Both the position numbers and the translations under genes were made by a program. Under the pieces are notes generated by a model that saw only the letters and a program-made list of their open reading frames with translations, did not search any database and was not told the origin of the DNA. From CALOBA01 sp942491465 (lineage in GTDB: Bacteria > Pseudomonadota > Gammaproteobacteria > Chromatiales > Chromatiaceae), in NCBI GenBank assembly GCA_942491465.1, contig CALOBA010000036.1, forward strand, positions 1 to 64,000: a stretch of DNA of 64,000 bases, in the 5' to 3' direction. Of this stretch, positions 27,437-35,063 are shown one piece after another. Positions within the stretch are counted from its first letter, which is position 1, and each line of letters begins with the position of its first letter.

Positions 27437-28081
27437 TCAGCCAACGCCGTACTCTGCACGATAGGCACGCACCGCGGCCAAGGTCTGCGCTTGGTCCCCG
27501 TCCTCGGCCAGCAACTCGATGAGCTGATCGAGGGAGGCGATGCTGATCACCGGGATGCCGTAGCGCGCCTGCACCTCGTCCACGGCGGAGCGATCGTCCA
27601 GACCACGCTCGCGCCGGTCCAAGGCAATGACGACGCCGCAGGGCCGCGCACCGGCGGCCTCGATGATCTCGACCGATTCCCGCACCGAGGTGCCGGCCGT
27701 GATCACATCGTCGATGATCAGGACATCACCGGCCAGCGGACTGCCCACCACCTGACCGCCCTCGCCGTGGTCCTTGGCCTCTTTGCGGTTGAAGGCGTAG
27801 GGGACATCTCGGCCGTGGTGATCGGACAGCGCGATGGCGGCGGACGCGGCCAGCGGGATGCCCTTGTAGGCCGGGCCGTAGAGCAGATCGAAGGCGGCGC
27901 CGGACGCGGTCAACGCATCGGCGTAGTACCTGCCGAGCTGCGCCAGCGAGGCACCGGTATTGAACAGTCCGGCATTGAAGAAGTACGGACTTACGCGACC
28001 GGACTTGAGCGTGAACCGGCCGAACCGCAGCACGCCGGCGTCGATGGCAAAGCGGAGAAAGTCGCGTTGGAAGGGTTGCAT
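27437..28081 (-). CDS. pyrE: Orotate phosphoribosyltransferase
   Basis: PyrE adds phosphoribose from PRPP to orotate in pyrimidine synthesis. The ATG at 28081 gives 214 residues, the normal length. Motifs: FTLKSGRVSPYFFNAGLFNT, YGPAYKGIPLA, YAFNRKEAKDHGEGG and the PRPP loop DVLIIDDVITAGTSVRES. The frame runs open upstream of the true start, but those residues are low-complexity and non-homologous. It is divergent from the TauE/SafE gene with about 100 bp between. Confidence 0.97.
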   Translation of the reverse strand: MQPFQRDFLRFAIDAGVLRFGRFTLKSGRVSPYFFNAGLFNTGASLAQLGRYYADALTASGAAFDLLYGPAYKGIPLAASAAIALSDHHGRDVPYAFNRKEAKDHGEGGQVVGSPLAGDVLIIDDVITAGTSVRESVEIIEAAGARPCGVVIALDRRERGLDDRSAVDEVQARYGIPVISIASLDQLIELLAEDGDQAQTLAAVRAYRAEYGVG

Positions 28082-28183
28082 GGTAAGACTCCAAAGATCG
28101 GCCGTTGAGCCCGGTATGATATACCCGCCGAGGCGCGACAGTGCGTTCGGTGGGTCTCGTGTCATTATTTTGGCTGAGGACGA

Positions 28184-28864
28184 ATGCAAACCCTCTACAT
28201 CACCGCGTTTCTGGTGGGACTGCTCGGTGGCGTCCACTGCCTGGGCATGTGCGGCGGCGTTGTTGCCATGCTCACCGCCGGGCTGCCGGCCGAGCAGCGC
28301 CGGCACATCGGCCGGCAACTGCCGCTGCTGCTCGGCTACAACCTCGGGCGCATCATCGGCTACGGCCTGGCCGGGGCGCTGATGGGCGGTCTCGGCGCCA
28401 TCGCCATCGGCTATTTGCCGTTGCATACGACGCAGCGCCTGCTCTACGGCCTCGCGGCATTGTTTATGCTGCTGCTGGGGCTCTACCTGGGCGGCTGGTG
28501 GCCGGTGCTGGGGCGGCTGGAGCGGACCGGCGCCCGACTCTGGCGGCGGATCGAGCCCCTGGGCCGGCACCTGCTGCCGATCCGCCGATTCCCGCAGGCC
28601 CTGGGCGTCGGCCTGATCTGGGCCTGGCTGCCCTGCGGGCTGGTCTACAGCGTGCTGATCTCGGCGGTGGCCACCGGCAGCCCGCTTAAGGGTGCGCTGC
28701 TGATGTTCGCCTTCGGTCTCGGCACGCTGCCGAACCTGCTCGGGATCGGTCTGCTCGCCGGCGCCGCCGCGCGGCTGGCGGAGCAGGCCCGGGTACGCCA
28801 GGCGGCGGGACTGCTGGTGATCGGCTTCGGCCTGTATGCGCTTTGGCAGCTGGTGATGCTCTGA
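28184..28864 (+). CDS. TauE/SafE (DsbD_2-type) membrane transporter
   Basis: A 226-residue protein with about six hydrophobic helices. The two conserved cysteine-bearing helices GLLGGVHCLGMCGGVVAML and GLIWAWLPCGLVYSVLISA mark the DsbD_2/TauE-SafE-like family that often accompanies cytochrome cbb3 oxidase maturation and copper handling. No ccoN or copper ATPase gene is next to it. The substrate (copper, reductant or sulfite) cannot be decided. Confidence 0.82.
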   Translation: MQTLYITAFLVGLLGGVHCLGMCGGVVAMLTAGLPAEQRRHIGRQLPLLLGYNLGRIIGYGLAGALMGGLGAIAIGYLPLHTTQRLLYGLAALFMLLLGLYLGGWWPVLGRLERTGARLWRRIEPLGRHLLPIRRFPQALGVGLIWAWLPCGLVYSVLISAVATGSPLKGALLMFAFGLGTLPNLLGIGLLAGAAARLAEQARVRQAAGLLVIGFGLYALWQLVML

Positions 28865-28947
28865 TGCTGTCGGTCGCGGATACATCGCAGATCGGGATCT
28901 CGATAGCCTGCTCCGACGACAACAAGCACCTTGCAGTCCCCGCATAA

Positions 28948-28963
28948 CTGTCTAAAATAACAG
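28948..28963 (+). promoter_or_regulatory. LexA box upstream of lexA
   Basis: CTGTCTAAAATAACAG fits the gammaproteobacterial SOS consensus CTGT-N8-ACAG and lies 31 bp before the lexA start. It indicates autoregulation of lexA and probably of the imuA-imuB genes behind it. Confidence 0.92.
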
Positions 28964-28994
28964 TCACGCACGTATCTGCCCCGCCGCCGCAAGC

Positions 28995-29666
28995 ATGACC
29001 ACCAATCCCAGCACCACCAGTCCCGCCGAGGAGCACCTCACCCGGCGCCAGCGCGAGATCCTGGACCTGATCCGCCGGCACATTCGCGATACCGGCTATC
29101 CACCAACCCGCGCCGAGATCGCCCGGCACTTCGGCTTCCGCTCCGTCAACGCCGCGGTGGACCACCTCAAGGCACTGGCCCGCCATGGCGTCATCGAGCT
29201 TCAGCAAGGCGCCTCCCGCGGCATCCGACTGCTGGAGCCGGAGCTGGAGCTGCGGACGCTGCCGATCATCGGCCGGGTCGCCGCCGGCAGCCCCATCCTG
29301 GCCATCGAGCACATCGAAGAACGCTGCCCCATCGACCCGACGCTGTTCAAGCCAAGGGCCGACTACCTGCTGCGGGTACGCGGTGCGAGCATGCGCGACG
29401 CCGGCATCCTCGACGGCGACCTGCTCGCCGTGCACCGCACCACCGACGTCCTCAACGGCCAGATCGTCGTCGCCCGCCTCGGCGACGAGGTCACCGTCAA
29501 ACGCCTGCGCCGTCATGCACGCCGCCCCTACCAGCTGCAGCTGCTGCCCGAGAACCCGAGCTTCGAGCCGATCCAAGTCGACCTGCGCGAGGAAGAGCTG
29601 AGCATCGAAGGGCTTGGCGTCGGCGTGCTGCGCCTTGGCTTCACCCAAGCGCGGCGCCTGCTCTGA
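28995..29666 (+). CDS. lexA: LexA repressor
   Basis: LexA represses SOS genes and cleaves itself when RecA is activated. The 223-residue protein has a winged helix (about 14-80) with PPTRAEIARHFGFRSVNAAV as recognition region, and a C-terminal S24 peptidase domain. The cleavage site is Ala97-Gly98 (GRVAAGSPIL), the nucleophile is Ser132 (RGASMRDAGILDGD) and the base is Lys169 (DEVTVKRL). A matching LexA box precedes it. Confidence 0.97.
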   Translation: MTTNPSTTSPAEEHLTRRQREILDLIRRHIRDTGYPPTRAEIARHFGFRSVNAAVDHLKALARHGVIELQQGASRGIRLLEPELELRTLPIIGRVAAGSPILAIEHIEERCPIDPTLFKPRADYLLRVRGASMRDAGILDGDLLAVHRTTDVLNGQIVVARLGDEVTVKRLRRHARRPYQLQLLPENPSFEPIQVDLREEELSIEGLGVGVLRLGFTQARRLL

Positions 29667-29688
29667 ACGCCCGCAATCGCCACCGATC

Positions 29689-30315
29689 ATGACCGCAGGC
29701 CAAACCGCAGCGACGGCGGTCTCGGCGCTGGACCAGCTACTCGAACGGCGGCAGGATCTCTGGCGCGGCGATCACACCCCGGCCGGCGGCGACGGCCTAC
29801 CGACCGGCTTCCCGGCCCTGGATCAGGCCCTGGTCGGCACCGGCTGGCCGCGGGACGGCCTGATCGAGATCCTGGTCCAGCGCCGCGGCGACGCCTTCGG
29901 GCTGGTGCTGCCGCTGCTGGTCAGGCTCAGCGCCCAGCCCCGCTGGCTGCTGCTGATCGACCCGCCCTGGCAGCCCTACGCCCCGGCCCTGGCCGGCCAC
30001 GGCCTGGCGCTCGACCGGCTCCTGGTCTGTCATGCCGGCGAGCAGGCCCCCTGGGCCATGGAGCAGGGCCTGCGCTCCGGCGCCTGTGCCGCGGTGCTCG
30101 GCTGGGATGCGAACTGGGCCGCCTCGGGGCTGCGCCGGCTGCAGCTCGCCGCCGCCGAGACCAAGACCCCGGGACTGCTGTTCCGGCCGATCGCACGGGC
30201 ACGCCAGCCCTCCCCGGCCCGGCTGCGCCTCAAGGCCGAGCCGACCACCGCCGGACTGCGGCTGACCATCCACAAGCAGCGCGGCGGCAACGGCGGTCGG
30301 CAGATCCGGATCTGA
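29689..30315 (+). CDS. imuA: ImuA, SOS mutagenesis accessory protein
   Basis: The ATG at 29689 gives 208 residues. The protein is of the RecA/SulA-like ImuA type, with an N-terminal PTGFPALDQALVGTGWPRDG followed by LIEILVQRRGDAFGLVLPLL. ImuA works with ImuB and the polymerase ImuC (DnaE2) in error-prone repair, with a RecA-like protein contact role. It follows lexA by 22 bp and precedes imuB by 4 bp, so it is likely under the LexA box at 28948. Confidence 0.9.
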   Translation: MTAGQTAATAVSALDQLLERRQDLWRGDHTPAGGDGLPTGFPALDQALVGTGWPRDGLIEILVQRRGDAFGLVLPLLVRLSAQPRWLLLIDPPWQPYAPALAGHGLALDRLLVCHAGEQAPWAMEQGLRSGACAAVLGWDANWAASGLRRLQLAAAETKTPGLLFRPIARARQPSPARLRLKAEPTTAGLRLTIHKQRGGNGGRQIRI

Positions 30316-30319
30316 GCCC

Positions 30320-31765
30320 GTGCGCTGGCTCGCCCTCCACCTCCCGGACCTGCCGCTGGAGGTCTTCGCCCGCGGCCAGCCGCGACAGGATCGGCAGATC
30401 CCGTTGGCGGTGGCCGCCGGCGAGCGCATCATGCTCTGCAACCGGCCCGCATGGTCACGCGGTCTGCGGCCCGGTCTGAGCGCGGGCGCCGCCCACGCCC
30501 TCTGTGCGGATCTGCGTATCCTGCAGCGCCGGGCCGACGACGAGCGTGCCGCGCTGGAGCGACTGGCCGCCTGGGCCATGCGCTTCAGCGACCAGGTCGG
30601 CCTGGCCCCGCCCCGCGCCCTGCTGTTGGAGGCGGGCCGCAGCCTGCGGCTGTTCGGTGGCGCGGCGGCCCTCTGCCGCCAGGCCGAGGACGGTCTCGCG
30701 GCGCTCGGCTACCGCGCCCACTGCACGCTGGCACCGACACCGGCCGGGGCATTGACCTTGGCCGCCCGCGGCCTGACCGAGCCCATCGCCGATCAGCACC
30801 AACTGCGCCAACGCCTGGCGACCCTGCCCATCGCCGCGCTGGGGCTCGACCCGCGCGGCGAGCAGGCGCTGGGGCGGATGGGCATCGATGACATCGGCGC
30901 CCTGCTGCGCCTACCCCGCGCCGGGCTTGCCGAGCGCTTCGGCGCGGCGCTGCCGGCCAAGCTCGAGCGGCTGCTCGGCGAACGGCCAGACCCGCGGCCG
31001 TCGTTCACACCGCCGAGCCGCTACCGCGGCCGGCTGGAACTGCCGGCCGAGGTACCCGAGGCCGCGGCGCTGGTCTTTGCCTGTCGACGCTTGATCGACG
31101 AGCTCGCCGGACTGCTGCTCGGCCGCCAAGCCGGCGTGCAGCGGCTGCACTGGACCCTGCACCACGCCGAGACGGCGCCGACTCGCTTCGAACTCGGCGC
31201 CGCCGCCCCCCAGCGCGACCCGGAGCGTTGGCTGCTGCTGTTGCGCGAGCGCCTGGAGCGGCTGACGCTGCCGGCACCGGTGCGCGCCATCGCCCTCGAC
31301 AGCGAGCCGCTGCGACCGCTGAGCGCCCGCCAATACGACCTGCTGCCGCGCACCGCAGCCGCACCGGACCCGGCCCTGCTGGAGCGTCTGCGCGCCCGGC
31401 TCGGCCGCAGCGCGGTGCGTGGACTGGGACTGGTCGGCGATCACCGCCCGGAGCAGGGCTGGCGCTGGCGCAACGCCGACGAGCCGGCAACGGCGAGGCC
31501 CGACGACCCCGGCCTGCCCCGCCGCGACCGCCCGCTGTGGCTGCTGCCGGCCCCGACGCCCCTCGCCGAGCAGGACCGCCGGCCCTGCCTGGACGGTCCC
31601 CTCGACCTCGGCGCCGGCTGCGAGCGCATCGACACCGGCTGGTGGGACGACGGAGCGGTGGCCCGAGACTACTACGTTGCCACCTCCGCACGCGGCGAGC
31701 GCCTATGGGTCTATCGGGAGGTGCACGGCCGCCGGCGCTGGTTTCTGCATGGGCTGTTTGGATAA
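30320..31765 (+). CDS. imuB: ImuB, catalytically inactive Y-family polymerase homologue
   Basis: The GTG start gives 481 residues. The protein opens RWLALHLPDLPLEVFARGQP and follows the UmuC/DinB layout. The Y-family catalytic carboxylates are not visible: where active enzymes have SIDE the sequence reads LLLEAGRSLRLFGG. ImuB is the hub that tethers the DnaE2 polymerase to the sliding clamp. dnaE2/imuC is not present after imuB; a palindromic repeat and a convergent plsC-type gene follow instead. Confidence 0.9.
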   Translation: MRWLALHLPDLPLEVFARGQPRQDRQIPLAVAAGERIMLCNRPAWSRGLRPGLSAGAAHALCADLRILQRRADDERAALERLAAWAMRFSDQVGLAPPRALLLEAGRSLRLFGGAAALCRQAEDGLAALGYRAHCTLAPTPAGALTLAARGLTEPIADQHQLRQRLATLPIAALGLDPRGEQALGRMGIDDIGALLRLPRAGLAERFGAALPAKLERLLGERPDPRPSFTPPSRYRGRLELPAEVPEAAALVFACRRLIDELAGLLLGRQAGVQRLHWTLHHAETAPTRFELGAAAPQRDPERWLLLLRERLERLTLPAPVRAIALDSEPLRPLSARQYDLLPRTAAAPDPALLERLRARLGRSAVRGLGLVGDHRPEQGWRWRNADEPATARPDDPGLPRRDRPLWLLPAPTPLAEQDRRPCLDGPLDLGAGCERIDTGWWDDGAVARDYYVATSARGERLWVYREVHGRRRWFLHGLFG

Positions 31766-31855
31766 AGCCCCGGGCGCGCCTGCCGGGTGTTCCAGTAGGT
31801 GCGACTTCCGTCGCGCATCCGCACAACCCGACGCAGCCGAAACCAAAGAACCTGC

Positions 31856-31909
31856 TCGTTGTCGTTGTCGTCAGTCGGACTCATGCGGATACTCGACAAC
31901 GACAACGAC
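31856..31909. repeat. TTGTCG-type palindromic repeat, copy 2
   Basis: TCGTTGTCGTTGTCG at 31856-31870 pairs perfectly with the complement at 31894-31909. It lies between the convergent imuB and plsC-type genes, as copy 1 lies between convergent genes. Confidence 0.9.
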
Positions 31910-31913
31910 AACG

Positions 31914-32564
31914 TCAACGGTTTCCGGATTGAAACAACCACGCCTTGAGCTTGTCCATCAACACCGCCCGATCCCCCTCCCAACGCAACGCATCGCCGAC
32001 CCAGATATCGCAGATGAAGGGCACCAACAGCCCCTCGCCCTTCGGCAGCGCCTTGCCGAGCCCTTGCAGATGCACCGGCACCAGCGGGACCTCGGGCAAT
32101 CGCCGGGCCAGATGGGCGATGCCGGGCTTGAGCCGCGCCGGCCGCTCCGGGTCGCCGCGGGAGCCTTCCGGAAACAGCAGCAGGATCTCGCCCCGTTCCA
32201 GTGCCTGCTGCGCCAGGGCCAGCGGGTCACGCGCATCGCCGCCGTCGCGCGCCAGCGGCAGAATCCCGAGCACCCGCAGCGACAGCCAGGCCAGCAGCCG
32301 ATTGCGCAGGAAATAGTCCGCCGCCGCCACCGGGCGCACCGCGTGCAGCCGCCCCAGCGGAAACAGCGACATCAGCACCAGCGTATCCAGATGACTGTTG
32401 TGATTGGCCAGGATCACCGCCGGCCCCCGGCGCGGCAGCCGCTGGCCACCGCGCACATTCACCCCCAGCACCAGCCACACCAGCGGCCGCGCCAACAAGG
32501 CGAAGCAGGCGATCTGCAGCCAGCGGATCGGCCCGCGATCAATGAATGCCTGATGGTCGGTCAT
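31914..32564 (-). CDS. Lysophosphatidate acyltransferase family protein (PlsC type)
   Basis: The 216-residue protein has the acyltransferase motifs ILANHNSHLDTLVL (H-x4-D) and LLFPEGSRGDPERPARLKPG, and an N-terminal hydrophobic helix. It acylates a lysophospholipid-like acceptor at the inner membrane. It stands downstream of a CdsA-like and a CDP-alcohol transferase gene on the same strand (63-bp gap). That set resembles E. coli ynbABC and suggests a modified phospholipid route rather than housekeeping plsC. Confidence 0.88.
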   Translation of the reverse strand: MTDHQAFIDRGPIRWLQIACFALLARPLVWLVLGVNVRGGQRLPRRGPAVILANHNSHLDTLVLMSLFPLGRLHAVRPVAAADYFLRNRLLAWLSLRVLGILPLARDGGDARDPLALAQQALERGEILLLFPEGSRGDPERPARLKPGIAHLARRLPEVPLVPVHLQGLGKALPKGEGLLVPFICDIWVGDALRWEGDRAVLMDKLKAWLFQSGNR

Positions 32565-32627
32565 CGTCTTCGTGCTCGCTGTCGGTGCCGGCGTCTGGCC
32601 GAAAAGATCATGAACGCCGATGAACGG

Positions 32628-33572
32628 TCAATAGTGCAGATAATACAAGTAGTGAAAGAACAACGGCGCGGTGTAGGTCAGGCTATCCACCCGATCGAGG
32701 ATACCGCCGTGGCCCGGCAGCAGACAGCCCGTATCCTTGATGCCCAAATCGCGCTTCACCGCCGAGACGGTCAGATCGCCAACAAAGCCGAACACCCCGA
32801 TCAGCACCCCGGAAGCGGCCAGGGTCCATCCCGACAGCGGCGTCAGCCAGGGACCGAGCAGCATCGCCAGCGCCGTGGTGGTGGCGACACCGCCCAGCAG
32901 ACCGGCCCAGGTCTTGCCCGGACTCACCGCCGGCACGGCCTTCGGCCCGCCGAGCGTCTTGCCCCAGAGGTACTGCGCGATATCGTTGCCCTGGGTCAGC
33001 AGCACCAGAAACAACAGCAGCCCGGCGCCGCCGGCCGGTGCCACCGTCGCCGGCAGGACCAGCAGATAGGCCGCATGGGACAGGCCGAAGACCGTTGTCA
33101 TCAGCCCCCAGAGGATGGTACCGGCGGAACGGATGAAGCCGTCCGTGGCCCCCAGCAGGACCATGCGCATGGGCAGGAACAGGGCCACGTAGACCGGGAT
33201 AAAGATGATGAACATGCCGTACCAGCCGATGCCCACCCAGTAGTATTGCAGCGGGATCGACAGGTAGGCCCAGAACAGCACCCGGCGGTCGGCGCGGCGG
33301 GTCGGGATCAAGGAGATATACTCCTTGAACGCCAGATAGCTCACCAGCGCGAACAGCCAGACCGCCCCGGTACGACCGGCCAGCAGCGCCAGGCTGAAGA
33401 AGCCGATGATCCACCACCAGGCGCGCACCCGGCTCGGCAGCTCCTGCTCGGCGCCCCAGCCGCGGCGGCGGCAGAGCCGCCAAACCACCACCGTCGCCAC
33501 GAACAGCGCCGTCCAGATCCCGCCGAGCACCACCAGCACGGCCGTCGGCAGGTCTGCGACCGCCTCCATCAT
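32628..33572 (-). CDS. CdsA-like phosphatidate cytidylyltransferase (YnbB type)
   Basis: From the ATG at 33572 the protein has 314 residues and about eight membrane helices. The CDP-diglyceride synthetase signature is intact near the C-terminus: SAVKRDLGIKDTGCLLPGHG then GILDRVDSL. It should form a CDP-activated lipid from CTP and a phosphatidate. Its start overlaps the stop of the CDP-alcohol transferase gene (ATGA), so the two products are made together. The pairing points to a YnbB-like paralogue and not the essential cdsA, which usually lies with dxr and uppS. Confidence 0.88.
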   Translation of the reverse strand: MMEAVADLPTAVLVVLGGIWTALFVATVVVWRLCRRRGWGAEQELPSRVRAWWWIIGFFSLALLAGRTGAVWLFALVSYLAFKEYISLIPTRRADRRVLFWAYLSIPLQYYWVGIGWYGMFIIFIPVYVALFLPMRMVLLGATDGFIRSAGTILWGLMTTVFGLSHAAYLLVLPATVAPAGGAGLLLFLVLLTQGNDIAQYLWGKTLGGPKAVPAVSPGKTWAGLLGGVATTTALAMLLGPWLTPLSGWTLAASGVLIGVFGFVGDLTVSAVKRDLGIKDTGCLLPGHGGILDRVDSLTYTAPLFFHYLYYLHY

Positions 33573-34174
33573 GACTGTACCTCCAGGGCCTTGCGCGCAC
33601 GCTTCCAAACCGTCACCAACCCGAGCAGGGCCACCCCCCAGACCATCGCATCCGCCAGCCAGCCCGGCACCCAGCCCAGCCCGAGCAACAGGCCGAGCAG
33701 GCCGAAGGCCAGCGCCCGATCACTCTTGCCCATCGGCCCGTCATAGCGCCGCGCGGCGCCCACCATCAGCGCGCAGACGCCGGTGAATTCCGCCAACAAC
33801 GCCGCCAGCACCGCGGCCACCACCGCCGGTGCAGAAAGCCCTGACACCAAGGCCAGCGGCAGATACAGCACCAGGTCCGAGACCAGGTCCCCCAGCTCGT
33901 TGAGCAAGGCGCCCAAGGGCGTACGCTGGCCATGCTCCCGCGCCAGCATGCCGTCGACGGCATTCAGCCCCATGCGCAGGAACAGCGTCACCGGCAGCAG
34001 ACAGAGCGCAACGGCCTTGTCGGAGGCGACAGCGATCCAGACACCCTGGGCCAGAGACAGCAGCACGGCGGCGATGGTGACCTGATTGGCGGTCACGTCC
34101 ATCCGCGCCAAACGCCGCGCCAAGGGTCGCAACAGACCCTGGAAGGCGGGTTTCAAGTCATAAACGCTGATCAT
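33569..34174 (-). CDS. CDP-alcohol phosphatidyltransferase family protein (YnbA type)
   Basis: A 201-residue membrane enzyme. The family signature is recognisable as NAVDGMLAREHGQRTPLGAL then LNELGDLVSD. Of the four canonical aspartates (D-xx-D-G-xx-AR-x8-G-xxx-D-xxx-D), the first and third are Asn71 and Asn92, while Asp74 and Asp96 remain. This could be a subfamily trait or reduced activity. It would transfer an alcohol to the CDP-lipid made by the CdsA-like neighbour. It is the first gene of the three-gene lipid set. Confidence 0.85.
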   Translation of the reverse strand: MISVYDLKPAFQGLLRPLARRLARMDVTANQVTIAAVLLSLAQGVWIAVASDKAVALCLLPVTLFLRMGLNAVDGMLAREHGQRTPLGALLNELGDLVSDLVLYLPLALVSGLSAPAVVAAVLAALLAEFTGVCALMVGAARRYDGPMGKSDRALAFGLLGLLLGLGWVPGWLADAMVWGVALLGLVTVWKRARKALEVQS

Positions 34175-34224
34175 GTCAGTTCAGTACCTGCACGGTCTCA
34201 GGGTGTTGTAACCGAGGGTAAGTA

Positions 34225-34485
34225 ATGGTTCAGAAACAACCGAAACACGCCCGCCGAAGAATAGAAACTACGAAACACGCGAAATTCGCGAAAAATCAGC
34301 GAAGCAAGCCGGAGCCACTGCGCGGGAACCTGTCCGGCTACTGGTCGCGCCGGATCGACGACGCCAATCGGCTGGTCTATCGCGCCACCGACAGCGATCT
34401 GGTCATCATCGCCTGCCGCTTCCATTACGACGGTCGAGCGCTCGGGACCGAGGGGCGCGGTGAGCGGAAGCGAGCCGCATCCTAG
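34225..34485 (+). pseudogene. 5'-truncated yoeB-type toxin remnant
   Basis: The frame is 86 residues long, but only the second half is homologous to YoeB: PEPLRGNLSGYWSRRIDDAN then RLVYRATDSDLVIIACRFHY, including the active-site-region Arg, His and Tyr. The first 30 residues come from AT-richer repeat-like DNA (CGAAACACGCGAAATTCGCG) and replace the normal N-terminus. A tail after FHY is also abnormal. No yefM antitoxin gene is adjacent. It is most likely a dead fragment of a toxin-antitoxin pair. Confidence 0.75.
34227..34239 (+). repeat. GGTTCAGAAACAA element at yoeB truncation point
   Basis: Thirteen bases identical to the core of the repeat at 14120-14208. It lies about 70 bp before the point where homology to YoeB begins. 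Confidence 0.6.
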
Positions 34486-34823
34486 GCGCGGGGCTTGAGC
34501 AAATCCCGGTGTATGAAGGCCAGCACCGCGACGATGGCGATGATGAGTCCGAACTCGAGGACCCCATTGGCGAGGAAGGCACCGCCCCAGGCGGTGACCA
34601 GGGTGACGACGATGGAGCCGATCTCGGTCAGCGACAGCGTCTCGCGATGGCGGATGTCTTGGTACGTCTTGAATAGCACCATGGCCACGGCGCAGCCGGC
34701 GACGATCCAGGGCACCAGCCGGGGGTTGAGATGCTCCAGCAGGAGCAGCGCGACCAGCACGCTCAGCAGCAGCAGCGTGGCGGTGGTTTTGGAGATTTTC
34801 GTGCCTGTTTGCTCGGGGGGCAT
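34482..34823 (-). CDS. Small membrane protein, unknown function
   Basis: From the ATG at 34823 the protein has 113 residues with three or four hydrophobic helices (LLLLSVLVALLLLEHLNPRL, WIVAGCAVAMVLFK, and FGLIIAIVAVLAFIHRD). An earlier ATG at 34874 would add a Pro-rich stretch. The general build resembles the two small membrane proteins at 44700-45014 and 45501-45884, but the similarity is weak. No function can be named. Confidence 0.6.
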   Translation of the reverse strand: MPPEQTGTKISKTTATLLLLSVLVALLLLEHLNPRLVPWIVAGCAVAMVLFKTYQDIRHRETLSLTEIGSIVVTLVTAWGGAFLANGVLEFGLIIAIVAVLAFIHRDLLKPRA

Positions 34824-34978
34824 GGGGCGACCTGGCTGTTGGTGCGGGAGGGGCGTGGGCAGCGGCGAGCGCATGGGCGTCGCTGCATCCTAGACCAGCT
34901 TGCGGGCTGAAACGAAAAGCGCCCCGGGACCGGGGCGTTCGCGTTTTGCTTGGGGGCAATAGGGGCTGAGGCGGCGGC

Positions 34979-35009
34979 AGGATGGGTTTCGCTTCGCTCG
35001 ACCCATCCT
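34979..35009. repeat. REP-like palindrome AGGATGGGT...ACCCATCCT
   Basis: A perfect 9-bp stem with a 13-base centre TTCGCTTCGCTCG. This type of element is widespread between genes of gammaproteobacteria and gives the familiar spurious peptide WVERSETHP. Confidence 0.8.
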
Positions 35010-35016
35010 ACGCAAT

Positions 35017-35045
35017 GCCTTTGGGGCGCAGGGCCCCGCAAAGGC
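35017..35045 (-). terminator. Possible terminator hairpin after bchE
   Basis: GCCTTTGGGGC and GCCCCGCAAAGGC can form a long GC-rich stem 19 bp after the bchE stop on the minus strand. There is no T-run, so factor-independent termination is uncertain. Confidence 0.4.
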
Positions 35046-35063
35046 TATCCGTGGCGGAACCGA

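Noticed and set aside
27437..28945. 502-residue form of PyrE
   Set aside because: The extra N-terminal residues are Gln/Pro/Arg-rich antisense of the TauE/SafE gene. PyrE has a normal start at 28081.
31419..33746. 775-codon plus-strand frame
   Set aside because: It crosses imuB and the antisense of the lipid genes; Gln/Arg/His-rich and without homology.
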